A DNA stretch of 64,000 bases, taken from NCBI RefSeq assembly GCF_000092025.1, contig NC_003063.2:1493501-1557500 (forward strand), given 5' to 3'. Positions within the stretch are counted from its first letter, which is position 1. Every line of letters begins with the position of its first letter. A program made the position numbers and the translations under genes. The notes beneath the pieces are model-generated. The model worked only from the letters and a program-made list of their open reading frames with translations. It had not been told where the DNA came from and ran no database searches. The DNA comes from Agrobacterium fabrum str. C58 (GTDB taxonomy: Bacteria; Pseudomonadota; Alphaproteobacteria; Rhizobiales; Rhizobiaceae). Shown piece after piece: positions 36,792 through 44,930 of this stretch.

Positions 36792-38314
36792 GGCCGTTCT
36801 CCAAGGCCGAGGTCACGCCACACCAGATCCACTTTCGCGACGACGTCCGGCGTCATGGATAGCACGCGGCCCCATTCGCGCTCCGTCTCCGGTGGCAGCT
36901 TGCGGGTGGCGTCCAGCCCCATCTTGCCGCCGAGGCCGGCTTTCGGCGAGGCGAAATCCAGATAATCGATCGGCGTATCGTTGATGATCGTCGTATCGCG
37001 CGAGGCGTCGAAACGGGTGGAGAGCGCCCAGACGACATCCGTCCAGCTGCGGACATCAATATCGGGATCGACCAGAATGATGAGCTTCACATAGCTGAAC
37101 TGCGGCAGCATCGACCAAAGGCCCATCATCACCCGCTTTGCCTGTCCCGGATAACGCTTGTCGATGGAAGCGACCATGACGCGATAGGAACAGGCCTCCG
37201 GCGGCATCCACAGATCGACGATTTCCGCAAACTGCCGTTTCACGAGCGGCAGGAAAATCTCGAGCATGGCTTCGCCGAGAACCGAGGGTTCGTCCGGCGG
37301 GCGGCCGGTATAGGTGGAAAGATAGATCGGATCGCGGCGCATGGTGATCGCCGACAGCGTCATGACCGGGAAGGCTTCGACCGAATTATAATAGCCGGTG
37401 TGGTCGCCATAGGGGCCTTCCATTGCCGTTTCCGTTGCCGAAACAGTACCTTCCAGCACGATTTCAGCATTGGCTGGCACCGGCATCGGCACCGTCAAAG
37501 CTTTCGCGATGCGGCTTTTCGCGCCGCGCAGCAGGCCGGAAAAGCCAAGCTCGCTGATATGGTCGGGAAGCGGCATCACGGCGGCGAGAATAGTGGCGGG
37601 GTCTGCCCCGATGGCGACGGTAACGGGCATATCCAGCCCGCGCGCCTGCCACAGCCGGTGGTGATGCGCGCCGCCGCGATGCGCCAGCCAGCGCATGATC
37701 ACCCTGTCCGGCCCCAGCACCTGCATGCGGTAGATGCCGACATTGATATCGTCGGGATCATCAGGCGAGCGCGTGATGACCAGCGGCCAGGTAATGAGCG
37801 GAGCCGGCTCTCCCGGCCAGCACCATTGCACCGGCAGGCGGGCAAGATCGACTGCGTCACGCGTCAGTACCTTTTCCTGCACCGGCGCGCGGGAGACATT
37901 GCGTTGCCGCATGGAAAGTGCGGCTCTGAGCAAAGGCAGCTTGCTCCAGGCCTCGGCCATGGATTTCGGCGGCCGCGGCTCGCGCAATTCGGTAAGCTTT
38001 TGTCCAAGTGCTGGCAGGCCGCCCGTCTCCAGCCCCAACCCCCATTCGATGCGCTGCCGCGTGCCGAACAGATTGGCGAGCAGCGGCATCTTCCGCACCT
38101 TGCCCTCGTGATCGACGGGTTGCTCGAATAACAGCGCCGGCCCGCCATCGGCGAGCACGCGGCGGTGGATTTCGGTGATCTCGTGCACCAGCGAGACCGG
38201 CTGGCGGATTCGCCGCAGCTGCCCGCGTTCTTCCAGCAGCCGGATGAAACCGCGCAGATCGCTTGTGCGGGCGGGTTTTGCTTCTGCCTTTATATCTGTC
38301 GGTTCGTCTGTCAT
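36788..38314 (-). CDS. ubiD: UbiD-family decarboxylase
   Basis: A 508-residue prenyl-FMN-dependent decarboxylase, in ubiquinone synthesis removing the carboxyl of polyprenyl-4-hydroxybenzoate. Typical segments are DINVGIYRMQVLGPD, HRGGAHHHR, EGPYGDHTGYYN and TYTGRPPDEPSVLGEAMLEIF. The start is uncertain: ATGs at 38314 and 38344 are both possible, and a hairpin lies between them. Placement beside ubiTUV suggests it serves anaerobic quinone synthesis; another decarboxylase substrate cannot be excluded. Confidence 0.88.
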   Translation of the reverse strand: MTDEPTDIKAEAKPARTSDLRGFIRLLEERGQLRRIRQPVSLVHEITEIHRRVLADGGPALLFEQPVDHEGKVRKMPLLANLFGTRQRIEWGLGLETGGLPALGQKLTELREPRPPKSMAEAWSKLPLLRAALSMRQRNVSRAPVQEKVLTRDAVDLARLPVQWCWPGEPAPLITWPLVITRSPDDPDDINVGIYRMQVLGPDRVIMRWLAHRGGAHHHRLWQARGLDMPVTVAIGADPATILAAVMPLPDHISELGFSGLLRGAKSRIAKALTVPMPVPANAEIVLEGTVSATETAMEGPYGDHTGYYNSVEAFPVMTLSAITMRRDPIYLSTYTGRPPDEPSVLGEAMLEIFLPLVKRQFAEIVDLWMPPEACSYRVMVASIDKRYPGQAKRVMMGLWSMLPQFSYVKLIILVDPDIDVRSWTDVVWALSTRFDASRDTTIINDTPIDYLDFASPKAGLGGKMGLDATRKLPPETEREWGRVLSMTPDVVAKVDLVWRDLGLGERP

Positions 38315-38315
38315 G

Positions 38316-38333
38316 CCGCCTGTTTGCAGGCGG
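38316..38333 (-). promoter_or_regulatory. Hairpin covering the ubiD ribosome-binding region
   Basis: CCGCCTG-TTTG-CAGGCGG pairs perfectly over 7 bp and ends one base before the ATG at 38314. On the mRNA it would bury the AGGCGG Shine-Dalgarno-like sequence. If translation starts at 38344 instead, the hairpin is coding. Confidence 0.45.
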
Positions 38334-38370
38334 TTATGCGGCATGTCCTTGCGCTGCCGCAAATGCGGCT

Positions 38371-38721
38371 TCAGTGCGAGTGAAGATAGTCGGCGAGAAC
38401 GAGCGCGTGGTTGTGTTCAGTATCATGGGCGGCGTAAAGCAGCGTGACCCGGCCCTTCGCCATCAACTCCTTCATGCGCGCCACGGCATCGGGATTGGCG
38501 GAAAGCTCCTGATGGTAGTGCCCGGTGAAGTCGGCAAAACGTGACGGCATATGGGAGAATTGCTTGCGCAGTTCGTTGCTGGGCGCGATTTCCTTCATCC
38601 AGAGCGAGAGCTTTGCGTCTTCCTTGCGCATGCCGCGCGGCCACAGCCGATCCACAAGAACGCGCGTGCCGTCATCGTCGCTGGCGGGTTCGTAGATCCG
38701 TTTGATCCTTATATCGGACAT
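38371..38721 (-). CDS. DUF488 family protein
   Basis: A 116-residue protein beginning IRIKRIYEPASDDDGTRVLVDRLWPRGMRKEDAKL, the DUF488 signature, with LWMKEIAPSNELRKQF and a C-terminal LLYAAHDTEHNHALVL. Function is unknown in the family. It lies between ubiD and the divergent ubiT and may share the intergenic region containing the NnrR-type box, but no good -10 faces it. Confidence 0.88.
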   Translation of the reverse strand: MSDIRIKRIYEPASDDDGTRVLVDRLWPRGMRKEDAKLSLWMKEIAPSNELRKQFSHMPSRFADFTGHYHQELSANPDAVARMKELMAKGRVTLLYAAHDTEHNHALVLADYLHSH

Positions 38722-38796
38722 GGGCGGCCTCCTTCGCTCGGCAAGTGAATGATTTATAGCGGCTTTTGTGAAGACGCATCCGAAAATCTCCCTGTC

Positions 38797-38839
38797 TTTG
38801 CGTTCGCTCAAACCGGCGCCGACGCGCTGCGGTTAGGTT
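38797..38839 (+). promoter_or_regulatory. NnrR-type box and -10 for ubiTUV
   Basis: TTTGCGTTCGCTCAAA (38797-38812) is followed by TAGGTT (38834-38839), 29.5 bp from the centre, and by the ubiT start at 38871. It implies NO-responsive control of O2-independent ubiquinone synthesis. Confidence 0.7.
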
Positions 38840-38870
38840 CCTGCCCGCAACTGACCTGACAGGACCCTTC

Positions 38871-39386
38871 ATGAGACCTTTTCCCGCCGCCATCGCCACC
38901 CCGATGAATTTTCTGCCCCTTGCCGTGGTGCAGCGAGCGACGGCGGCGATGCTGGCACAGATCATGAAACGGCACCCGGATATGTTCGGCAGGCTCGGTG
39001 AACATAGCCGCAAGCGTTATGGCTTTCAGCCTGTCGATCTGCCTTTCGCCTTCATGGTCGAACCGGCACGTCCCGGCATCACCGTCAGCCGAAAGGGCCG
39101 CCTGCCGAAGGTGGATGCGGCGGTCGAAGGGCCGCTTTTCATGCTGCTGGCGCTGATGGAGGGGCGGCAGGATGCCGATGCGCTGTTCTTCTCGCGCGAT
39201 CTTGGTGTGACCGGCGACATGGAGGCGATGCTGGCGCTGCGTAATGCGCTTGACGATAGCGGCATCGACCTGCCGCGCGATCTCGGTGCCTTTGCCGGGC
39301 CTTTCGCGCCGGTGATAACGGGCCTTGCGAACCGGTTGCGTGGCCATGTTCTATCCGAAACGCGGGGAGGTGAGGCATGGAACTGA
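38871..39386 (+). CDS. ubiT: UbiT, SCP2-domain lipid-binding factor for O2-independent ubiquinone synthesis
   Basis: A 171-residue protein with an SCP2 sterol-carrier-like domain (FMVEPARPGITVSRKGRLPKVDAAVEGPLFMLLALMEGRQDADALFFSRDLGVTGD). UbiT binds polyprenyl quinone precursors and is needed for anaerobic ubiquinone synthesis in Escherichia coli and Pseudomonas. It overlaps ubiU by ten bases, and together with ubiUV it forms the complete three-gene set. Confidence 0.9.
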   Translation: MRPFPAAIATPMNFLPLAVVQRATAAMLAQIMKRHPDMFGRLGEHSRKRYGFQPVDLPFAFMVEPARPGITVSRKGRLPKVDAAVEGPLFMLLALMEGRQDADALFFSRDLGVTGDMEAMLALRNALDDSGIDLPRDLGAFAGPFAPVITGLANRLRGHVLSETRGGEAWN

Positions 39387-40354
39387 TCTGTCCGGCGGGC
39401 ACACCCGCCGCCTTCCGCGAGGCCGTGGATGCCGGGGCGGATGCCGTCTATTGCGGGTTCCGCGATGAAACCAATGCCCGCAATTTCCCCGGCCTCAATT
39501 TTTCGCGCGAAGAACTTGCCGAGGCCATCGCCTACGCGAAGAAACGCAGCGTGCAGACCTTCGTGGCGCTCAACACCTTCATGCGCGCCGGCAATGAGGA
39601 TATCTGGTATCGCGGCGCGGCCGATGCCGTGAAGGCGGGTGCGGACGCGCTGATCCTTGCCGATTTCGGCCTGATGGCGCATGTGGCGGAAAAACATCCG
39701 CAACAGCGCATTCACGTCTCCGTGCAGGCTTCCGCCTCCAATGCGGACGCGGTGAATTTCCTCGTTGATGCCTTCGGCGCGAAACGCGTTGTGCTGCCGC
39801 GCACTCTGACGATTCCCGACATCGCCCGGCTGGCGCGGCAAATCCGCTGCGAGATCGAGATCTTCGTATTCGGCGGCCTCTGTGTCATGGCGGAGGGGCG
39901 CTGCTCGCTTTCGTCTTACGCCACAGGCAAGTCACCCAATATGAACGGCGTCTGCTCGCCGGCAAGCCATGTGCGTTACCGGCAGGATGGGCGGGAGCTG
40001 GTGTCGGAACTCGGCGATTACACCATCAACCGCTTTCCGGAAGGAGAGGCGGCAGGTTACCCCACGCTGTGCAAGGGCCGTTTCGAGATTGCCGACGACA
40101 AGTCCTATGCCTTCGAGGACCCGGTATCGCTTGATGTGATGGACCAGATCGATGCCTTGCGCGACGCGGGCGTCAGCGCGCTGAAGATCGAGGGCCGCCA
40201 GCGCGGCAAGGCCTATGTGGCGGAAGTGGTTTCCACCCTGCACCGGGCGCTGGCCGCCAGCGCCGAAGAGCGGGGACGGCTGCTTTCACGCCTGCGGCTG
40301 TTAAGCGAAGGCCAGCGCACCACTGTCGGTGCTTACGAGAAACGCTGGAGATGA
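39377..40354 (+). CDS. ubiU: UbiU, U32-family Fe-S protein for O2-independent ubiquinone hydroxylation
   Basis: A 325-residue U32 'peptidase' family protein. Cys169, Cys176, Cys193 and Cys232 match the four 4Fe-4S ligands known in E. coli UbiU, at identical numbers. With UbiV it hydroxylates the ubiquinone ring without O2. The next gene overlaps by four bases. Confidence 0.94.
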   Translation: MELICPAGTPAAFREAVDAGADAVYCGFRDETNARNFPGLNFSREELAEAIAYAKKRSVQTFVALNTFMRAGNEDIWYRGAADAVKAGADALILADFGLMAHVAEKHPQQRIHVSVQASASNADAVNFLVDAFGAKRVVLPRTLTIPDIARLARQIRCEIEIFVFGGLCVMAEGRCSLSSYATGKSPNMNGVCSPASHVRYRQDGRELVSELGDYTINRFPEGEAAGYPTLCKGRFEIADDKSYAFEDPVSLDVMDQIDALRDAGVSALKIEGRQRGKAYVAEVVSTLHRALAASAEERGRLLSRLRLLSEGQRTTVGAYEKRWR

Positions 40355-41298
40355 TGGCGATGGCAAAAACCGCAAAGGCCACATTGGCGCTCGGCCCCGT
40401 CCTTTATCTCTGGCAGGGCGAGAAATGGCGCGATTTCTATTTTCGCATCGCCAATGAAGCGCCGGTCAGCCACGTCTATCTCGGCGAGACCGTCTGTTCA
40501 AAACGCTTCCATTTCACCGAGCCCCATCTGGCAGAGGTGATCGAGCGGCTGGAGGGTGCCGGAAAACAGGTGGTCCTCTCGACGCTTTCCCTGGTGACGC
40601 TGGAGCGGGAAAGCCGCCAGCTGCGCGGCCTGATCGCTGACAGCCCCTATCCCGTCGAGGCGAACGACCTTTCAGCACTCGGCATGCTGCACGGCACGCC
40701 GCATGTCGTCGGGCCGATGGTGAATGTCTATAATGCCGCAACCGCGCGGCTGCTCGCCTCGCGTGGGGCAAGCGCCATCTGCCTGCCGCCGGAACTGCCG
40801 GTCACCTCGGTGGAGCGCATCGTGGCGGAAACGCCTGACGTGGACTTCGAAATCTTTGCCTTTGGCCGCCTGCCGCTCGCCATTTCGGCGCGCTGCGCCC
40901 ATGCCCGCGCCAAGGGCAATATCAAGGATAATTGCCAGTTCGTCTGCGGCGACGATCCGGATGGGCTGCCGGTGCGCACGCTCGACCGGCAGTCTTTTCT
41001 GGCGTTGAACGGCGTGCAGACGGTGTCGCACACCTGCCAGTCGCTGCTTGGCGAGCTGCAGGATCTGGCCGCTGCCGGCATAGCGCGTTTTCGCCTGTCG
41101 CCACAGGATTGCGACATGGTGGCGGTGGCACGGATCCATGATGATGTTCTGGCCGAAAGGCGTGATGCGGAGGAAGGTCTCGTCCTTCTGCAACAAGCCT
41201 ATCCGGACGTGCCCTTTTCCAACGGTTTTCACCACGGGCAGGAAGGGGCAGCCTGGGTTGCCCGCGCCCGCAACACGGCGCATGGAGCCAACCTATGA
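40351..41298 (+). CDS. ubiV: UbiV, U32-family Fe-S protein partner of UbiU
   Basis: A 315-residue U32 family protein. Cys49, Cys182, Cys195 and Cys199 correspond to the four cluster ligands of E. coli UbiV; the spacing between the second and third is shorter (X12). It forms a heterodimer with UbiU. Its stop overlaps the start of the next small gene (ATGA), so four genes are coupled from ubiT onward. Confidence 0.93.
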   Translation: MMAMAKTAKATLALGPVLYLWQGEKWRDFYFRIANEAPVSHVYLGETVCSKRFHFTEPHLAEVIERLEGAGKQVVLSTLSLVTLERESRQLRGLIADSPYPVEANDLSALGMLHGTPHVVGPMVNVYNAATARLLASRGASAICLPPELPVTSVERIVAETPDVDFEIFAFGRLPLAISARCAHARAKGNIKDNCQFVCGDDPDGLPVRTLDRQSFLALNGVQTVSHTCQSLLGELQDLAAAGIARFRLSPQDCDMVAVARIHDDVLAERRDAEEGLVLLQQAYPDVPFSNGFHHGQEGAAWVARARNTAHGANL

Positions 41299-41672
41299 CG
41301 ATGAGCGGACAGGAACAGCAGGCACTCCCAGCACCGGGCGGCGCGGATATCGCGGCGGCGATCCATCTGGTGCGCGACGTTGTCTTACAGAGCGCGCTCG
41401 ATTGCGGCTGCCGCGACAAGGTGCACGAGGCCCTGCGCGAGCTCGAGGATTTCGAGCGCCAGCGCAACATCGTCAAGCTTCTGGCTGCCGCCCGTGAGGA
41501 GCGGCGCAAGATCGGACTTCTGACCGAGATGCTCGCTGATTTCGCCGAGGACGATACGGTCGATCAAGGTATCGTCGAAACCGCGAGCCTGATGTTTCTG
41601 GATATCGCCGCCGCCGCCCAGGAAGGCTCGCGAATTCTGCGTGACGCCCTGTCTCTTAAAACATGCAAATAA
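41295..41672 (+). CDS. Unknown 125-residue helical protein coupled to ubiV
   Basis: I do not recognise a family. The sequence is predicted largely helical (IAAAIHLVRDVVLQSALD, VHEALRELEDFERQRNIVKLLAAAREERRKIGLL, SLMFLDIAAAAQEGSRILRDAL), with two cysteines in DCGCRDK and one in the C-terminal KTCK. It has no signal peptide or membrane segment, so it is cytoplasmic. The four-base overlap with ubiV implies a stoichiometric partner in the ubiquinone complex or a regulator of it. Confidence 0.7.
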   Translation: MTMSGQEQQALPAPGGADIAAAIHLVRDVVLQSALDCGCRDKVHEALRELEDFERQRNIVKLLAAAREERRKIGLLTEMLADFAEDDTVDQGIVETASLMFLDIAAAAQEGSRILRDALSLKTCK

Positions 41673-41692
41673 AACTCATGTTTTTGGCGTTG

Positions 41693-41708
41693 TTTGATCG
41701 AGCGCAAA
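41693..41708 (+). promoter_or_regulatory. NnrR-type box before the TonB receptor operon
   Basis: TTTGATCGAGCGCAAA fits TTTG-N8-CAAA and lies 62 bases before the receptor start. At the class II distance the best hexamer is only TCATTC, so promoter geometry is less convincing than at the other sites. Confidence 0.55.
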
Positions 41709-41769
41709 GAGGCCGTTCTTGCAAAATGTCATTCCCGGTGCACGCAGAACATGACTGAAGGGGTGGCAT

Positions 41770-43923
41770 ATGCGGGGGCTGAAGGCTGGGTTTTTCACGA
41801 TAACGACAGGTCTGATGGCCGGGGTTTCCGGTGTTGCGCTGGCGCAATCGGCCACGCCGGGTTCGACCACGGTTCTGGAGAGGATCACGGTTGAGGGGAG
41901 CAGATGGGCGGATGGCGTGGAGCAGGCGCGAAAGCGGCTGAACGCCATTCCGGGTGGTGTTTCCGCGCTTCAGCCTCAGGACCGAACCTTGACTGCCGTG
42001 CCGACGCTTGCGGATGCACTTGCATCTGCGCCCGGCGTTGTCGTCCAGCGCTTTTTCGGCGGCAACGATCAGCCGCGCATTCAGATCAGGGGCTCCGGGC
42101 TGCAGCAGAACCCGGTCGAACGTGGCGTTCTGGTGCTGAAGGACGGGCTGCCGATCAACCGCGCCGATGGTTCTTACATCGTTGGGCTGGCCAATCCAGG
42201 TCAGGCCAGTCTCATAGAAATCTATCGCGGTTACACCGCCAACCGGCTGGGCGCCAGCGTGCTTGGCGGAGCGATCAATTTCGCTTCGCCGGTGGAGAAA
42301 GGAACCAGCATATCCGCCGGCGGCGGCAGCTTCGGGCAGGCGGACGCTTCCCTGCGCACCGGCTTCGATGCGGATCGCTTTGCAGCCGGCTTTTATGCCG
42401 ATGCCAGCCGCCGCGACGGTTATCGCGTCTATAATGAATCACGCCGGTTAAGCGTTGGAGGGGTGATCGAGGCGGATGTGTCCGACACGGTCAAAACCCG
42501 TGTCTTTGCCAGCTATACCGATCTTGGTTTCGACGTGGCAGGCCCCCTGACGAAAAGTGCCATGGATGCCGACCCACGGCAGGTTTCGCCCGGTCCGCCA
42601 ATCAGCCTCGGCCCGAATGTGACGCGTGACAAACCGCGCCGGGAAGCGAGTCAGTTCGTCATCGGTTCGCGCAGCTCGATCGAACTCGGCGATCATCTGT
42701 TCGATATCGGGCTGGGTTACACCTATACCAGGGACATGTTCCGTTTCCCTGTCTCGAGCGGCGTGCGGCGTACAGATGGCGGTGATGTGACGGGGCTTCT
42801 GCGTTATGCCTACCAGCCCGATGCCGATGCGCTGCTGCCGCTGTTCGAGGCGTCTGCGCTTTATACGGTCGGATCGGCGGAACGCACCTATCATATCAAC
42901 CGGGCAGGGGGCGATGGTCCGGCCTTTTCCAGCAACGATCTCGATGCGTCGACGCTATCCTTGAATGTGGGCCTGAACGTCCCGCTTTCGGAAACGCTCA
43001 CGTTGTCGCCATCGCTTTCCTATACCCACGCCACCCGTGACAATGAGGACCTCTGGCGGGCCGCGGGTCGGCCGCGGCTGAGCTTCGGACCGGGTGGCGC
43101 AGTCGCCTCTTCGGTGGCCGCCGTGGATACGAGCTATGAGCGCAGCTATAGCGGATGGTCGCCGGCGCTCGGCATCAGCTGGCGGCCGGGTGACAGCGAC
43201 ATGTTGTTTGCCGCCGTCAGCCGCAGTTTCGAGCCGCCGACCCATGACGATCTTCTCGGCACCACCGGCGGCACGCCGAACGCCTCGCCCACCGGCTTTT
43301 CGACGCCCGATCTTAAGGCACAGACCGCCACCACGGTTGAAATCGGCTGGCGCGGCGAGCGCGGCTCCTGGAATATCGACGCCACCGCCTATTATTCCTG
43401 GGTGGAGAACGAATTGCTCAGCCTGCGCGACAGCAGCGGTTCGCTGCTCTCCGCCTTCAACGCGGATGAAACCGTTCATGCCGGTCTGGAATTTGGCGTT
43501 TCTGGTGAGGTGCTGGATGGCCTGACCGCCCGTCTCGCTTATGTGCTGCAGGATTTCCTCTTCCGGGACGATCCGGTGCGCGGTGATAACCGGCTGGCCG
43601 GTGCGCCGCGCCAGGTCGTCAATCTCGCCGTACAATATGCCCTTTTCGAACAGTGGGATATCGGCGCGGTGCTGCAATGGGTCCCGTCCAAGACACCGGT
43701 CGATAACATGAACACCCTGTATGCCGATCCCTATGCGGTGGTCGATCTGCGGACCGAATATCGTGTCAATGACAGGTTCTCGGTCTATGGCGCCGTCACC
43801 AACGTCTTCGACAAGACCTACGCCTCCTCCACACTCATTCTCGATGAGGCAAGCGCCGGTCAGGCGGTCTATCTGCCGGGCGACGGACGCGGATTTTATG
43901 CCGGTATCAAGGCGCGTTTCTGA
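41770..43923 (+). CDS. TonB-dependent outer-membrane receptor, substrate unknown
   Basis: A 717-residue receptor with a signal peptide ending GVALA (about residue 24), a TonB-box-like segment (VLERITVEG), a plug domain (TLADALASAPGVVVQRFFGG, IQIRGSGLQQNPVERGVLVLKDGLPIN, GASVLGGAINF) and a 22-strand barrel ending in AGIKARF. Its operon partners are a NitT/TauT-type ABC importer and an NnrS-like protein, not a siderophore permease, so the ligand may not be a classical ferric siderophore. An NnrR-type box lies upstream. Confidence 0.92.
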   Translation: MRGLKAGFFTITTGLMAGVSGVALAQSATPGSTTVLERITVEGSRWADGVEQARKRLNAIPGGVSALQPQDRTLTAVPTLADALASAPGVVVQRFFGGNDQPRIQIRGSGLQQNPVERGVLVLKDGLPINRADGSYIVGLANPGQASLIEIYRGYTANRLGASVLGGAINFASPVEKGTSISAGGGSFGQADASLRTGFDADRFAAGFYADASRRDGYRVYNESRRLSVGGVIEADVSDTVKTRVFASYTDLGFDVAGPLTKSAMDADPRQVSPGPPISLGPNVTRDKPRREASQFVIGSRSSIELGDHLFDIGLGYTYTRDMFRFPVSSGVRRTDGGDVTGLLRYAYQPDADALLPLFEASALYTVGSAERTYHINRAGGDGPAFSSNDLDASTLSLNVGLNVPLSETLTLSPSLSYTHATRDNEDLWRAAGRPRLSFGPGGAVASSVAAVDTSYERSYSGWSPALGISWRPGDSDMLFAAVSRSFEPPTHDDLLGTTGGTPNASPTGFSTPDLKAQTATTVEIGWRGERGSWNIDATAYYSWVENELLSLRDSSGSLLSAFNADETVHAGLEFGVSGEVLDGLTARLAYVLQDFLFRDDPVRGDNRLAGAPRQVVNLAVQYALFEQWDIGAVLQWVPSKTPVDNMNTLYADPYAVVDLRTEYRVNDRFSVYGAVTNVFDKTYASSTLILDEASAGQAVYLPGDGRGFYAGIKARF

Positions 43924-43941
43924 ACGCGGAAAGGACTGACC

Positions 43942-44925
43942 ATGACCAGTTACACACGACGCCGGGCGCTGTCGCTGCTTTCCGGGTTGACCGTTGCGAG
44001 CCTTGCCGCGCCATCGATCCTGAGGGCCGAAGCTCCATTTGTCTTTTACGGTCCACCCGCAGCACCCTCGGCCGTGCTGGCCCATGCGGTAAAAGGCGGG
44101 TTCCTGAAGGATGTTGCGCCTGAGGCCGTCTTCAAGGCCTGGAAAACCCCGGACGAGATGCGCGCCGCCGTTGCCTCCGGCTCGATGGGGGCGGTGGTGA
44201 TGCCGAGCTACGGCGCTGCCAATCTGCATAATCGCGGCCTCGGCCTTGGGCTTCTGAACGTGCTGACCACCGGTCTGCTCTATGTGGTGTCGAAGGACGA
44301 AACGCTGACGTCGCTGGAAAGCCTTTCCGGCAAGACGCTCGCTCTGCCGTTCAAGAACGATATGCCCGATTTCGTCTTGCGCCGGCTGGTCGCTGAAAAA
44401 GGCTTGAAGCCCGGCGATATCAAGCTGGAATATGCCGCCTCGCCACCGGAGGCCGTGCAATTGCTGCTGACGGGCAGGGTGGATGCTGCGCTGCTGAGCG
44501 AACCGGCCGCAACTGCGGTGCTGATCAAGGCAAAGTCGTTTTTCATGACCGCTCATCGCACCATCGACATCCAGCAGGATTGGGCGAAGGTGGCGGGCAA
44601 GCCCGAAATCCCGCAGGCGGGGCTCGCCCTGACCTCGCAGGTTCAGGAAAAGCTCGGCAAGGCTGGCATTGGGGCCTTGCAGGCGGGCGTGGAAGCGGCG
44701 CTTGCCAGCGCTCTAGCGGATCCGCAAAGGGCGGCGGCGGCCGCCGCCGATGCCCTCGGTTTCCCGGCGGAGATCATCGCTGCCTCCTTTCCGACGAGCC
44801 ATTTGTCGGCGTTGAAGGCGAGCGCCGCACGCGCCGATCTCGAGGCATTTTACGATGAACTCGCCAAGGCGCACCCGGCCATCATCGGCGGTCGGCGGCC
44901 GGATGACGGCTTTTATCTGGTGTAG
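43942..44925 (+). CDS. NitT/TauT-type ABC substrate-binding protein
   Basis: A 327-residue protein with a twin-arginine-type signal (YTRRRALSLLSGLTVASLAAPSILRA). It has the SsuA/NrtA-like fold: AVLAHAVKGGFLKDVAPEAVFKAWKTPDEMRAAVASGSMGAVVMPSYGAAN, LTSLESLSGKTLALP and EAVQLLLTGRVDAALLSEPAATAV. A Tat signal would suit a protein folded around a cofactor or metal. The ligand is unknown; nitrate, taurine, sulfonates and thiamine precursors are known for the family. Confidence 0.88.
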   Translation: MTSYTRRRALSLLSGLTVASLAAPSILRAEAPFVFYGPPAAPSAVLAHAVKGGFLKDVAPEAVFKAWKTPDEMRAAVASGSMGAVVMPSYGAANLHNRGLGLGLLNVLTTGLLYVVSKDETLTSLESLSGKTLALPFKNDMPDFVLRRLVAEKGLKPGDIKLEYAASPPEAVQLLLTGRVDAALLSEPAATAVLIKAKSFFMTAHRTIDIQQDWAKVAGKPEIPQAGLALTSQVQEKLGKAGIGALQAGVEAALASALADPQRAAAAAADALGFPAEIIAASFPTSHLSALKASAARADLEAFYDELAKAHPAIIGGRRPDDGFYLV

Positions 44926-44930
44926 CAGGC

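Noticed and set aside
38349..38362. TTGCGCTGCCGCAA before ubiD as an NnrR site
   Set aside because: It keeps only TTG-N8-CAA, which is expected by chance many times in the window, and no -10 lies at the spacing seen for the other sites.
42955..44556. 533-codon frame antisense to the TonB receptor and binding protein
   Set aside because: It spans two genes and their gap with no domain; both sense genes have signal peptides and family motifs.
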